Below are positions 36,349-45,209 of a stretch of DNA of 64,000 nt, in pieces. The position numbers were made by a program, and so were the translations under genes. Origin of the DNA: an uncultured Bacteroidales bacterium (lineage in GTDB: Bacteria; Bacteroidota; Bacteroidia; Bacteroidales; Bacteroidaceae); the NCBI GenBank assembly GCA_902801485.1, contig CADCIP010000001.1, positions 1-64,000 on the forward strand, read 5' to 3'. The notes below the pieces were generated by a model that worked only from the letters and a program-made list of their open reading frames with translations, made no database searches and was not told where the DNA came from. Positions within the stretch are counted from its first letter, which is position 1, and each line of letters opens with the position of its first letter.

Positions 36349-36885
36349 AATAGATTTGCCGAGCGGCTGGTTATGACCAGTATTAGAACGTTATCGGGTT
36401 TTCAATTCTCTTCCTGGCATGCGGCATTGGAGCCTTGGGAATTGCGGGAACGGGTCTAAGACGCGTTCATATAGTCCATCCCATGAGCTTAGCGGTGCCA
36501 GGATCCTATAAGAGTAGCCTCCTTGTTACCACTTTCGGGTGGGGGGGTCGGTTCCTTAACAGGAACGCGTGATGCTGACTGGAGGCTCTCTTACTTGAAG
36601 TTCAGGCGAATGGATACCGAGCTTGGTGGACTGACTGTCAGTATAAGTAAGCCCACTCGCATCGTTTAGAGAGACTGGCCTCTCGATCTGCGCTTTCGGA
36701 TGCGGACTGAACTTTTTGAAATGATATGCGATGCCCGTTGTTGTTGTAAGCCTGACGCGGGTTTTAATCGGGCCGGCTGCACGGCCTTATCGTGAGGGCT
36801 TGACCACTCGCGAAGTTGCTTAAGAGTGATATACAGCGAACCCTAATATGTCATTATCTGCTGCCGTTCGGTGGCAGTTTTTTTT
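36349..36885 (+). ncRNA. large structured non-coding RNA candidate 1 (~535 nt)
   Basis: This region between a promoter and a terminator has no plausible gene but dense base pairing: TCCTGGCA (36412) with TGCCAGGA (36496); a 13-bp helix of TAAGAG and AGCCTCC (36509-36522) with GGAGGCT and CTCTTA (36581-36593); hairpins GTTCCT/AGGAAC, GAGAG/CTCTC and GGCCG/CGGCC. It ends in CTGCC-loop-GGCAG plus eight T (36861-36885). Its 36412-36503 module recurs nearly unchanged at about 48496-48587, and 36765-36836 recurs on the minus strand at 58335-58412. Size and complexity resemble giant RNAs such as GOLLD or ROOL, but I cannot match it to a known family. Confidence 0.75.
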
Positions 36886-36897
36886 AAATGTACTGCT

Positions 36898-37080
36898 ATG
36901 AAAAGAAAATTATATTCGAAACAAAAATCGATTCGCCGTCTGGCCATCAACTTAAAGCCAAGCACGTTTTACAGTTTGAATACCATAGCAAAGAAGCACG
37001 AAATGAGCATGAAGAGGTTCATAGAGGGCTCTCTTGATGAGATTTGGAAGAACCGTCATAGCATGCAAACTTTGTACTAA
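36898..37080 (+). CDS. small basic protein, ribbon-helix-helix-like (60 aa)
   Basis: The protein begins MKRKLYSKQKSIRRLAINLK and continues PSTFYSLNTIAKKHEMSMKR, with the length and pattern of a ribbon-helix-helix DNA-binding protein. The ATG lies 12 bases after the T-run of the RNA terminator, so it would be made by readthrough. A longer frame starting MAVFFKC runs back into the terminator hairpin and is not used. Role and target are unknown; a regulator of the RNA or the island is possible. Confidence 0.6.
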   Translation: MKRKLYSKQKSIRRLAINLKPSTFYSLNTIAKKHEMSMKRFIEGSLDEIWKNRHSMQTLY

Positions 37081-37099
37081 AGGCAGTTTTTGTGTCTTG

Positions 37100-37268
37100 T
37101 TTTAACTTTACTAACTTTACTATGTTTGTGTTTATTGTATGCTTAGCGTTTTGCGCTAACCACACTAACCAAACAAATTTTGTGTCTTTTGTAAAGTTAG
37201 CGCTTTCCTGTTATGTTTTTTCCGGGATGTCACCAAGCCTCTTCTGAAACAATTGCTCGGCTGCAGAA
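37100..37268 (-). pseudogene. decayed C-terminus of a DUF3408-like gene with its 3' flank
   Basis: It matches the end and downstream region of the intact gene at 59601-59981 (copies near 59540-59710). The reverse frame still reads SAAEQLFQKRLGDIPEKT before a stop, against SAAEQLLQKGLDDIRKQHGK in the intact gene. Shared flanking sequence includes AACTTTACTAACTTTACTA and AAACAAATTTTG. Confidence 0.75.
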
Positions 37269-37353
37269 TGAGTTTTTCCTGCACTGCATGCTATAGAGAG
37301 GGGCAATGCGGTTTTCTGGGGGAACCTCCTGCCTGTGGGACGGCATCTTATAA

Positions 37354-37743
37354 ATGGTGCCCGTCTTTTCCATGCCCTTTGCCGACAGTCTGGTTTTCAA
37401 GGGCGGTACATCACAGAGAAAGGTATTTGGTAAAATCGAGCGGTTTTCTGAAGACTTCGACCTTGCCATCGACTGTACCAACTTCGGCTTGGAGGGAGAT
37501 TTGACCAAGAGGCAACTGAAGAAATTGAGGAAACAGTCCTCCACATTCGTGCGTGACACCTTCCTCGGTGAGTTGCAAGAGGTATTCCGCCAGCATGGAC
37601 TTACGGAACTTTCAGCCACTGCCGAGCCTGACGGAGAAGGTGATGCCACATACCCGGAGCCGCGAAAAATCTTCATCGAATACCCAAGCCTCTTCCGCAA
37701 CTCTCTCGACTACATCAAGCCGCGAGTCATGTTAGAGACTGGT
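37354..37743 (+). pseudogene. AbiEii/AbiGii-type nucleotidyltransferase toxin fragment
   Basis: The frame contains the family hallmark LVFKGGTSQRKVFGKIERFS then EDFDLAID, the GG(T/S)-DxD site of the AbiEii nucleotidyltransferases of type IV toxin-antitoxin systems. The N-terminus is missing, and after YIKPRVMLETG the match ends where the reversed relaxase remnant begins. No AbiEi antitoxin is beside it. It is a broken gene trapped in mobile-element debris. Confidence 0.8.
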
Positions 37744-37744
37744 G

Positions 37745-38723
37745 GAAACAACAAAAAAAAACATCTTGAATATGGAAAATTTTCCATATCAACAGCATAG
37801 CCCTGAAGGTGGAAGTCCAGTGTTGTCTTGGCTTCCCTAAGCATCTCTATTTCAGCAAGGATATCACCCCTGTTTGTTCTCAGGTTTTCCACCATTTTGG
37901 AAAGTCATAACACGCGGGGTTGAGCAGGTATTATTTCACTGTTCAGATAGTCCAGGCTTTCCATGTTTTCAACCATCTTATTCTCCAGCTTATTGCATGA
38001 TTCGCGGAGCCATTGCCAGTACTTCTCAGATGTTCGATTTCTGGCACCGGTCAGGTTGATATTATCGCCCCGTTCAAGCCCCAATTTCTTATTCACTCCT
38101 GCGGCAGCATCATGATGCATTTTGTATATTTTTTTTCGCATTCTATATGTTGCTCCTACACACATCGTCGAAAGAGATTTTTTTGCTTCTCATTTACCGG
38201 CATAACTGTACAGTGAACATGTGATTATTTATCGTCGAAATGAACTGCGAAAACAATGTTGCTTTCTTGACCGAATTGTCTGCCGATAAAATCATACATA
38301 TCCTTTGCCAATTTTCTATATCTTCATAGCGTGTGATGTGGCAGTTGTCAGCATTTCGGGTCACGTTCATTTTCTGGTTGTCGTAGGCAAACCTGTGCAT
38401 CTGTGAGCGTGGCCCTCCCAGGATGATTTTGCAACCGTTCTTCTGTTAAGAACCAAACCCATTTTCTTTTTCTTTTTGTTTGGGTCCTCTATACCTCGGT
38501 TGCGAAGATTGTCAGTGAAACGTTGTGTAATCGAGTATGCCATGTTGACGGGCATGATAACCCCGCCTCGACCCACCTCAAAGTTCAGGTTTACCCTTGT
38601 TGGGTCGTAGTAGCCGTACTTCTTTACGTCGGGGTTCAGGACAGAGTAATTCCGAAGGTGTTCTCTGCTTTGTCCGGCAGACATTCCTACGCCTGGCCGT
38701 AGGTCGAAAACTTGCTTTGCCAT
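37745..38723 (-). pseudogene. frameshifted MobV (Pre/Mob) plasmid relaxase
   Basis: The N-terminus is intact (MAKQVFDLRPGVGMSAGQSR, NFEVGRGGVIMPVNMA). The match then moves to another frame (MHRFAYDNQKMNVTRNADNC, HITRYEDIENW) and later to a third (KKLGLERGDNINLTGARNR, ENKMVENMESLDYL). These are consecutive pieces of one MobV relaxase, which nicks oriT during plasmid mobilization. At least three frameshifts make it nonfunctional. The start at 38723 defines where the oriT should lie, just upstream. Confidence 0.85.
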
Positions 38724-38927
38724 GTTTTTGAGTTTTACGGATTAAACAATGTTTTTACGGGGTCTCGGGGTCGTCCCTGAGCCTAACAAAAACCCGAGCT
38801 TGCTCCCCGTCAGGAAGGGGTTTTTGGCTGTTTGTTTTTACAAACTGCGTATTAGGCTTGGTGATTGTGGAACAATCAGGCGGCGCAAGCGCCTTTTGGG
38901 GCGTTCGCAGAACGTCCTTAAATGGGC
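38724..38927. other. probable former oriT region between relaxase and the start-less gene
   Basis: It holds inverted repeats: AAAAACCC...GGGGTTTTT (38790-38824) and adjacent hairpins GGCGC/GCGCC and GGGGCGTT/AACGTCC (38880-38920). Such hairpins directly upstream of a MobV gene are typical of oriT, but no nick site can be assigned. Confidence 0.4.
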
Positions 38928-39392
38928 CTATGGCCCTTTGTCTTCTGACTGTTCACCTACAAGGTGAGAAACGGTCAGAGGCATGCCATCGGCAGTGCTA
39001 TTTTTATGGTCTTCACTACCTTGTGGTGAGAGACCGTAAATGTTGGCCAGTCGGACGGTGTATTTATAGCCGTCAGACTTTACGGACGCGGCTCCGATGG
39101 AGCAGAGCGTGCCGATGAGTTTCTTGACCGAAGCACGCTCCCAAGACCAGACGTTGGAAAGTGTCTGGATGCTGGAGTTCAGAAATTCGTCATCCTTGGT
39201 AAGAGCCGCCAGGCGCTCGCGGTTGAGAAGATCGAAGTAAGCTTCGGCCTTCGTGAATCTGTGCGGGCCTTGGTTCGCATACCCTTGGAAGAGAAAGTTC
39301 CAAAGGAAGAAATCCGTCTGGATTGTTATATGCGGCTCAGCTTGTAATAGTGCAAGTTGTTGCCGAGTTAAAGTGTTTGTTTTCTCCTTTAT
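38928..39392 (-). pseudogene. mobilizable-plasmid accessory gene lacking a start codon (154 codons)
   Basis: A clean 154-codon frame begins with ATA AAG GAG AAA after an in-frame TAA and has no ATG, GTG or TTG near its N-terminus. The product would read IKEKTNTLTRQQLALLQAEP, then TDFFLWNFLFQGYANQGPHR and FTKAEAYFDLLNRERLAALT, and looks like a conserved winged-helix-type protein encoded beside MobV relaxases. ATG to ATA mutation would explain it. The reading frame is otherwise undamaged, so the loss may be recent or ATA may be used weakly. Confidence 0.7.
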
Positions 39393-39476
39393 TTTTTTTT
39401 GACAGTTTTATTGTTTAAAAGTATTTTAAAACGACTTGGAAAGTCAGCTGAAAAGTTTGTAGGTTCATAGACAAAA

Positions 39477-40109
39477 CTATGCTGCCAATTTGATTGATTT
39501 CTGTTCATTTTCTCCTTCGGGCATGGCTTTTCTTCCATCAGGAAAATTGTCAGTTATTTTTGGTTTATAGAAATAGGCTGCAAGAAGGAAGATGAAAAGT
39601 GTTTCAGCAACTATAAAATGGTTCGCTGTGCTTAGTAAAATAAAGATGCAAACAAGACCTATACACGAGTAGATTCCTCTGCTTTTATGAAGCAGATTTA
39701 GTAGTTTGTCCGCAGGCTTATAGAAAAAGAAAATCAACCCCATGCAAGCAACGAGAATCGTAGCAAATGGGTGTGTGAGAAAAGGTGAAAACCGAACTGT
39801 TTCGGCATGGTATTGTACCGTTGCCGAAATTGGTTTTTCCACGTTTTTATGAATAATATTTTTTGTAAATGTTAGCGCATTATTAGCAGCATGAAAATCA
39901 ACATACTGATAAGTAATCACCACCATCAGGAACATGAGGATGTAGAACCTTCTACAGCTTGTGCTTTTCTTCATTCCCTGGTGTAGTTTTCTGAAAAAAA
40001 TACCGATACAGGAAAATACTCTTTGTATTGTCGGAAGCTTGGATCCAATCAAAGTGAAACTGTTTCGCCAGACACCCGTCTGTTTTTTTTGGTCGCACAT
40101 AGTAAGCAT
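39477..40109 (-). CDS. hypothetical membrane protein (210 aa)
   Basis: Hydrophobic segments occur at about residues 55-70 (FYILMFLMVVITYQYV), 118-135 (TILVACMGLIFFFY) and two more in the C-terminal half (SCIGLVCIFILLS, FIVAETLFIFLLAAYFY), so about four membrane helices. The tail is charged. No family is recognised. The N-terminal 45 residues are basic and may include extra codons, since MKKSTSCRRFYIL is a plausible later start. It stands alone between mobile-element debris and the ATPase operon. Confidence 0.6.
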   Translation of the reverse strand: MLTMCDQKKQTGVWRNSFTLIGSKLPTIQRVFSCIGIFFRKLHQGMKKSTSCRRFYILMFLMVVITYQYVDFHAANNALTFTKNIIHKNVEKPISATVQYHAETVRFSPFLTHPFATILVACMGLIFFFYKPADKLLNLLHKSRGIYSCIGLVCIFILLSTANHFIVAETLFIFLLAAYFYKPKITDNFPDGRKAMPEGENEQKSIKLAA

Positions 40110-40272
40110 ACCAATAAGGTATGAATGTCAGTACGAGTGCGAGAAATATTTTAAGATACTATCCACATATTCGGTTAATTTCCCTTGAATTATCATTTTT
40201 AGGAGTTGCATTGAGGAAAATGAAGGTAATTTGCGGAAAAAACAAAGTTTTTGCCTATTTTCTTTGCCATAT

Positions 40273-40298
40273 TGGACAAATTTCCTTAATTTTGTCCA
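40273..40298. promoter_or_regulatory. palindromic operator-like site TGGACAAA-N10-TTTGTCCA
   Basis: A perfect 8-bp inverted repeat lies 25 bases before the ATPase start. Spacing and symmetry fit a dimeric repressor site for the operon that begins at 40323. Confidence 0.7.
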
Positions 40299-40322
40299 GT
40301 TTAAAATAATTATTACCCAAAA

Positions 40323-41600
40323 ATGAGGTCAATCGTACTTTCCCAACGCAAAGAGCGTAACGGACTTTTAGAAAAAGCCTATCTCCTTCGTGACTTCCAG
40401 ACAGAGGCAGAGAAATTCCTTGCCTCACCGCTCATCAAACTGATTACCGGCCCACGAAGGGCGGGTAAGTCGGTCCTTACCCTTCTGCTCTTAAAGGACA
40501 AGAACTTTGCTTATTTGAACTTCGACGATGAGCAGCTGCTTGAGAAGTTCAATGAGGATGCTGTAATGCAGGCGCTTGCTGAGGTCTACCCCGGCTTCGA
40601 TTACCTGTTGCTCGATGAGATCCAAAATCTGGAGAATTGGGACTTATGGGTTTCCAAACTTTACCGGCGCGGTATTAACCTCCTGATAACCGGTTCAAAT
40701 GCTAAACTGCTGTCAAGTGAGATGGGAACTGTCCTCACCGGCCGCTATCTGGAATTAGAAGTGCTCCCCTTCTCGTTAACTGAGTGTTTTAGATTCAAGC
40801 AGCAGAGCTGGACAGCAGAGCTGCCAGACGATAGGGCAAGGCTAATGCTTCAGGTCGAAGACTATATGCACTATGGGGGTTATCCGGAAATCATCAACAG
40901 CAGGGAAATCACAGAGAGTTACCTCAGCTCCCTCTTTGACTCCATCGTCCTGAAGGACATAGCCAAGCGATACAAAATCCGCAAGACCACGGAGCTGTAT
41001 CAGCTGGCCACCTATCTTGTCAGCATGTTCTGTAATGAGTTTACCTATACGTCTTTGAAGGAAGACCTGAATTTCTCCAGCAAGTCAACACTACAAAAAT
41101 TCTGTGAATATCTCCAGCAGACCTATCTGTTTTTCTATTTACCACGATACAACAATAAGCTGAAGCTGATGCAGAAAGCACCCCAAAAGGTGTATGTGGT
41201 TGATAACGGCTTCCTTGCATCGAGCGCTTTCCAGACATCGGAAAACAAAGGCAGGCTTTTGGAAAACCTTGTTTTCTTGGAACTGCTGAGAAGGAAGAAC
41301 AAGATTGGTGACAACATCTTCTACTACCGTTCACGGAATAACCGCGAGACGGACTTCGTTGTCCGCGAGAAATTCCATGTCAAGCAGCTTATCCAAGTAT
41401 GCTATGACATGAGCGGCAAGAAGACTGAGAAACGTGAAACTGACAGCATCACCGAATGTGCCGGTGAGCTTAAATGTAACGATTTGCTAATCATTACCTG
41501 GGATCAGGATGGCACCATAGAAAAGAACGGAATGACGATATATGTCGTTCCTTATCACAAATGGTGCCGGGAATATTGGAAGAGAAATTTAAATTTTTGA
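40323..41600 (+). CDS. AAA_14 / DUF4143 family ATPase
   Basis: 425 residues: Walker A ITGPRRAGKSVLTLLLLK (~40-57), Walker B YLLLDEIQNLENWDLWVSKL (~95), sensor GSNAKLLSSEMGTVLTGRY, and a C-terminal DUF4143 part ending near the nuclease-like EFHVKQLIQVCYDM. This family is abundant in Bacteroidales, usually as single genes of unclear function. Here the helicase-nuclease start follows three bases after its stop, suggesting one transcript, although the ATPase may simply be a neighbour. Confidence 0.88.
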   Translation: MRSIVLSQRKERNGLLEKAYLLRDFQTEAEKFLASPLIKLITGPRRAGKSVLTLLLLKDKNFAYLNFDDEQLLEKFNEDAVMQALAEVYPGFDYLLLDEIQNLENWDLWVSKLYRRGINLLITGSNAKLLSSEMGTVLTGRYLELEVLPFSLTECFRFKQQSWTAELPDDRARLMLQVEDYMHYGGYPEIINSREITESYLSSLFDSIVLKDIAKRYKIRKTTELYQLATYLVSMFCNEFTYTSLKEDLNFSSKSTLQKFCEYLQQTYLFFYLPRYNNKLKLMQKAPQKVYVVDNGFLASSAFQTSENKGRLLENLVFLELLRRKNKIGDNIFYYRSRNNRETDFVVREKFHVKQLIQVCYDMSGKKTEKRETDSITECAGELKCNDLLIITWDQDGTIEKNGMTIYVVPYHKWCREYWKRNLNF

Positions 41601-41603
41601 GCC

Positions 41604-44600
41604 ATGAATAGTTCAAGGCAAGGACACAGTATTATTCCATCGGTGTATGAGAAACTAACCGGCATCGGTAAAGACCAGCCATTGGAGCGTGGCCTTTACC
41701 TATTGGATATGCCAACTGGAAGTGGCAAGTCCTGGGCTTGTATTGCCGTTGCGAAAAAGCACCTTCAGGGGGAATATCCTTTTAGCGGTAAGTTGTGGCT
41801 CATATCTAACCAAAACAAGAACCTGGAGGATTTTGTGAATGAACTGGTACCACTTGGAGCCTTGCGCCTGAAGGACCAGGTAAGCACCGTGCAGGATTTC
41901 TTCAAGATTCATCCCGACTATGTGGGTGATATTCGTTCGTGCCGTTGTTTGGCAGATCGTGAGAACGGCCCCTATCTTATAGACCTCCTTTCCAATATGA
42001 AAGAAGGGGTTGACCAGTTTGCACAAACAAATTCCAAGGACTTCAATCAATATATCCGTGAAGAGGTCGTCAGTAAGAACCTTATGGCCGTTAAGAAGAA
42101 ACTTGGTGCTATTATTAGTACTAACATCAAGCGGAAGCTTTGGTCTCGCGCAAAAATCCTTGAAACCTTAAAGGCTGAGATTCCTTGGAGCATTGATATG
42201 TTTCCAGACTGCAAGATAGATGAGTCAAAGGTCATCATCTGTACATATAAGAAGTTTATCAAGGCACAGAAGAGTTTCCCCATAGGAAGCCAGTACCTTT
42301 GGGAACTGTGCAATGATGACATAATCATGATGGATGAGTTTGAGACGAGTAAGAATGATTTTCTTGACTACTCCATAGACATATCATTGAAAAACGGATA
42401 TGATGTCGTTAAGAGTTTTGTCAACATCCGGCACAATTTGGTTACGAGGACACAACCTGAAAGCATTTATGCCGGTGTTCCTTCCCATAGGGGTACGGAA
42501 AAGGCTAAAATCTTGAAAGACATAAAAGACCGATTTAACAAGATATATAATGAGTTCCAGTTACAGAAGAACCTCAAATCAATAGACGACCAGAAAGAGA
42601 AGGAGTTTAGCAATGTCATCTTTTCCAACCAGTCAATCCAGCTGGAGAGTCAGGTGTCTTTCCTGAAGTACGAGAAAGACAGGAACTATATCGTATATAA
42701 AGACCAGGGCACGGAAGATACCGTTGCCAGTCTTGTATATGAGGTTTCGAGTGCCATACACGACTTTGCCAAAACGATACAGTACGATTTCTTGCCAGAC
42801 TATCACGAAGTTGCTCAGAATGAGCTAACGGCATATTATGATGATTTGAAGTCACTTTATAACACCTTCGGGTTCGATGAAGAGTGTATGTCTTATCTGT
42901 TGATGCAGAATAAGATTATCGACTTGAAGCGTGAACTCGGCATCGGTAAAGATAAAGGGCTGGATAGCATCTACGACTCTTTTCCTGCCATGTCTTACCG
43001 TATTTTCGAGAATAATCCCGATAACAAGGAAATTACCGTTATCAGGGATTACAATGTCAGTTATTCACCGGAAAGTTGGATAGTGGCACTGGCCTATAAG
43101 AATATGGTTCTTGGGCTGTCAGCCACAAGTAGGGAAGATTCTGTTTTCATCAATTATGACTTAGGTTTCTTCAGGGACAAAGGAATCTTGCGTGACATTT
43201 CATTTAACGTTATCACGGCCCTGGAAAAGGAGTTTGATAAACGCTTCGACTACAATGACAATGGGCTGGTGAATATTACTGTTGATATTCTCAGTAAATC
43301 CTTTGAAGGTGTTGAGAATGAATATTTCCTAAAGCAAGAGGCATTAAAGAAGGCATATGAAGGAATTCTTACCGAGGCCGACATAGCAGATCCATATATT
43401 AATAACTTCATTATGGCAGACGGTGATGAATATCTCATGCGACAGTGGCACCGGTTTATAACTGCCATTCATCGTTACTTGTTAAATGGCGGTTTTGCCA
43501 TGCTTGCATTGACGAACCGCAAGCACTTCAACGATGATAACAAGAAGGAAATTATTAGGAATATTGTCGGGCGAATGAAAGACCATTTGGGTATTACCGA
43601 TAAGGTATGCGTAGAATTCCTTTTCACCGACAACTTTGAAGAAAGCTTTTCCTCCATCAGAGAAAATAGGTTAAACAAAGGAATACGAACGATAGTCATG
43701 TCAAACATAGAGGCAGTGGCTCGTGGTGTGAACCTGACCTATACGGTTACCCAAGACCACCTTGGCAGGACTGTGCTGATAGATCATTTGAATGAATACG
43801 ACCTTACCGATGACAGTAATTGGAAAACGTGTTTTGATTACCTGTATATCGAACATAAGACCTATGTAGGGCCTCAGTACGACCAGGCAGAGACCCCAGC
43901 AAAGACACAGAAGTCGTTTCTGTCCTTTGCTTATGGTATTGCAACGATGTTTGACCATCGCGATGGTAGCGAGATAACCTTCAAGGAGGCAGAAGCCTAT
44001 CTGCGTTGTTCCTTAAAGCTCGGCACTTCAATGGGTGATATCAGGAAGGGAACCTATAATATCTATTATAAAAGGTGCGTAAGCAATTCATCATCCTACG
44101 CAAAAGCACTCTATATTTATCTGGCCCAAATTGTAGGACGTATCACACGTACTCCCCTTCGTGCCAAACAGACTTACATCATATTGGATGATGAATGGAC
44201 TAAGACGGATTTTGAGTATATTGACAAAGGCAACTGGGTAATACCTGAACTTCGGGTAATCAAAGATGCATTGGAGGCATATTCACCCATCAAGGCCACC
44301 TTGCCACACTCCTATGCGACGGCTCAACGAAATGCAATGAAATTAAGCAGTGAATACAGGAGAATAAATTATGTAATCCGTTCTGAGGCCTCCCGCGCCG
44401 AAGAGCACAAAAATCGTTTGTTAGAACTCAATGAATACATTCTTTCGCATATTACTGGTACTTTTACCGATGCCATGGTTTCAGATCCAAACGCCCAGCT
44501 TACCTTAATGGAGCTGCCTGATGGATTGCGAGAGTACTATTTTGCAAAAAGCTGGCATAACGAGCACCGGCGTGTAGAACGCTTTGATATTTACGACACA

Positions 44601-45209
44601 CCTGCCTGCATCGGTAAGGATCGAGCTTTATTTTGTTGTAGTCTGAGGTCTATGTCTGAAAAACTGGAGGCCGTCCTTCGACTTCCAGGTCTACGTGCCA
44701 GATTCGAAAAGCAGGGCTGGCAGACAGTTTTACCGATGCCGCAAGATAATCAGGACACGAAAACCTATATTCTCAATCCAGAGGCATTCATGAAGTGGGA
44801 AGGCCTTCTTGGGGAGATTGCCTTTGAAGAGTTCTGCAAGCAACATGGTATAGTTGCAGAGTTACTTCCTGACAATATCTTTGAGTTAGCAGACTACAGC
44901 ATTAGTGGTAGGTTGGCCGTTGATGTCAAGAACTGGCGATGGGACATTAACGAGCCTGGGATGAAAGAGCATATCCGAAGAAAGTTCGACGACCTTGCCA
45001 ATGCCGGGTTTAAGGCACTTATACTGCTTAATCTATTCCCAGTGTTAGGAGAAGATATTTTTGATGCCAAACGAATTTGTGGTAAAGACAAGGATATTTT
45101 CTCATTCTCATGTCTTGCCAACATCACTCAAGAAGGCAATTTCTGGAACAAAGAAGCCTTCCTGAGACTTAAAAAAGCAGTTGAACATTACAGTAAGGTA
45201 ATAGAATAG
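41604..45209 (+). CDS. SF2 DEAD-like helicase with C-terminal PD-(D/E)XK-type nuclease
   Basis: A 1201-aa protein with Walker A LLDMPTGSGKSW (~33-44), Walker B-like IIMMDEFE (~238-245), SAT motif LGLSATSRED (~502), and motif VI IYLAQIVGRITRTP (~839-851). The last ~150 residues show a nuclease-like arrangement: WEGLLGEIAFEEFCKQHG, then ELADYSISGRLAVDVKNW, in which E, D and DVK fit the PD-(D/E)XK pattern. Helicase-nuclease proteins of this size are typical of anti-phage systems. I cannot assign it to Hachiman, pPIWI-RE or another named system. The 695-aa gene begins two bases after its stop. The gene carries four of the six exact GGCATCGGTAAA motifs. Confidence 0.85.
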   Translation: MNSSRQGHSIIPSVYEKLTGIGKDQPLERGLYLLDMPTGSGKSWACIAVAKKHLQGEYPFSGKLWLISNQNKNLEDFVNELVPLGALRLKDQVSTVQDFFKIHPDYVGDIRSCRCLADRENGPYLIDLLSNMKEGVDQFAQTNSKDFNQYIREEVVSKNLMAVKKKLGAIISTNIKRKLWSRAKILETLKAEIPWSIDMFPDCKIDESKVIICTYKKFIKAQKSFPIGSQYLWELCNDDIIMMDEFETSKNDFLDYSIDISLKNGYDVVKSFVNIRHNLVTRTQPESIYAGVPSHRGTEKAKILKDIKDRFNKIYNEFQLQKNLKSIDDQKEKEFSNVIFSNQSIQLESQVSFLKYEKDRNYIVYKDQGTEDTVASLVYEVSSAIHDFAKTIQYDFLPDYHEVAQNELTAYYDDLKSLYNTFGFDEECMSYLLMQNKIIDLKRELGIGKDKGLDSIYDSFPAMSYRIFENNPDNKEITVIRDYNVSYSPESWIVALAYKNMVLGLSATSREDSVFINYDLGFFRDKGILRDISFNVITALEKEFDKRFDYNDNGLVNITVDILSKSFEGVENEYFLKQEALKKAYEGILTEADIADPYINNFIMADGDEYLMRQWHRFITAIHRYLLNGGFAMLALTNRKHFNDDNKKEIIRNIVGRMKDHLGITDKVCVEFLFTDNFEESFSSIRENRLNKGIRTIVMSNIEAVARGVNLTYTVTQDHLGRTVLIDHLNEYDLTDDSNWKTCFDYLYIEHKTYVGPQYDQAETPAKTQKSFLSFAYGIATMFDHRDGSEITFKEAEAYLRCSLKLGTSMGDIRKGTYNIYYKRCVSNSSSYAKALYIYLAQIVGRITRTPLRAKQTYIILDDEWTKTDFEYIDKGNWVIPELRVIKDALEAYSPIKATLPHSYATAQRNAMKLSSEYRRINYVIRSEASRAEEHKNRLLELNEYILSHITGTFTDAMVSDPNAQLTLMELPDGLREYYFAKSWHNEHRRVERFDIYDTPACIGKDRALFCCSLRSMSEKLEAVLRLPGLRARFEKQGWQTVLPMPQDNQDTKTYILNPEAFMKWEGLLGEIAFEEFCKQHGIVAELLPDNIFELADYSISGRLAVDVKNWRWDINEPGMKEHIRRKFDDLANAGFKALILLNLFPVLGEDIFDAKRICGKDKDIFSFSCLANITQEGNFWNKEAFLRLKKAVEHYSKVIE

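Noticed and set aside
36349..36885. Identification of RNA 1 as tmRNA, RNase P RNA or 6S RNA
   Set aside because: No tag frame or tRNA-like ends for tmRNA, no RNase P core motifs, and too long and too branched for 6S RNA.
37287..37504. Alternative frames around the AbiEii fragment as separate genes
   Set aside because: Only the frame with KGGTS and EDFDLAID matches a protein family; the others are out-of-frame reads of the same DNA.
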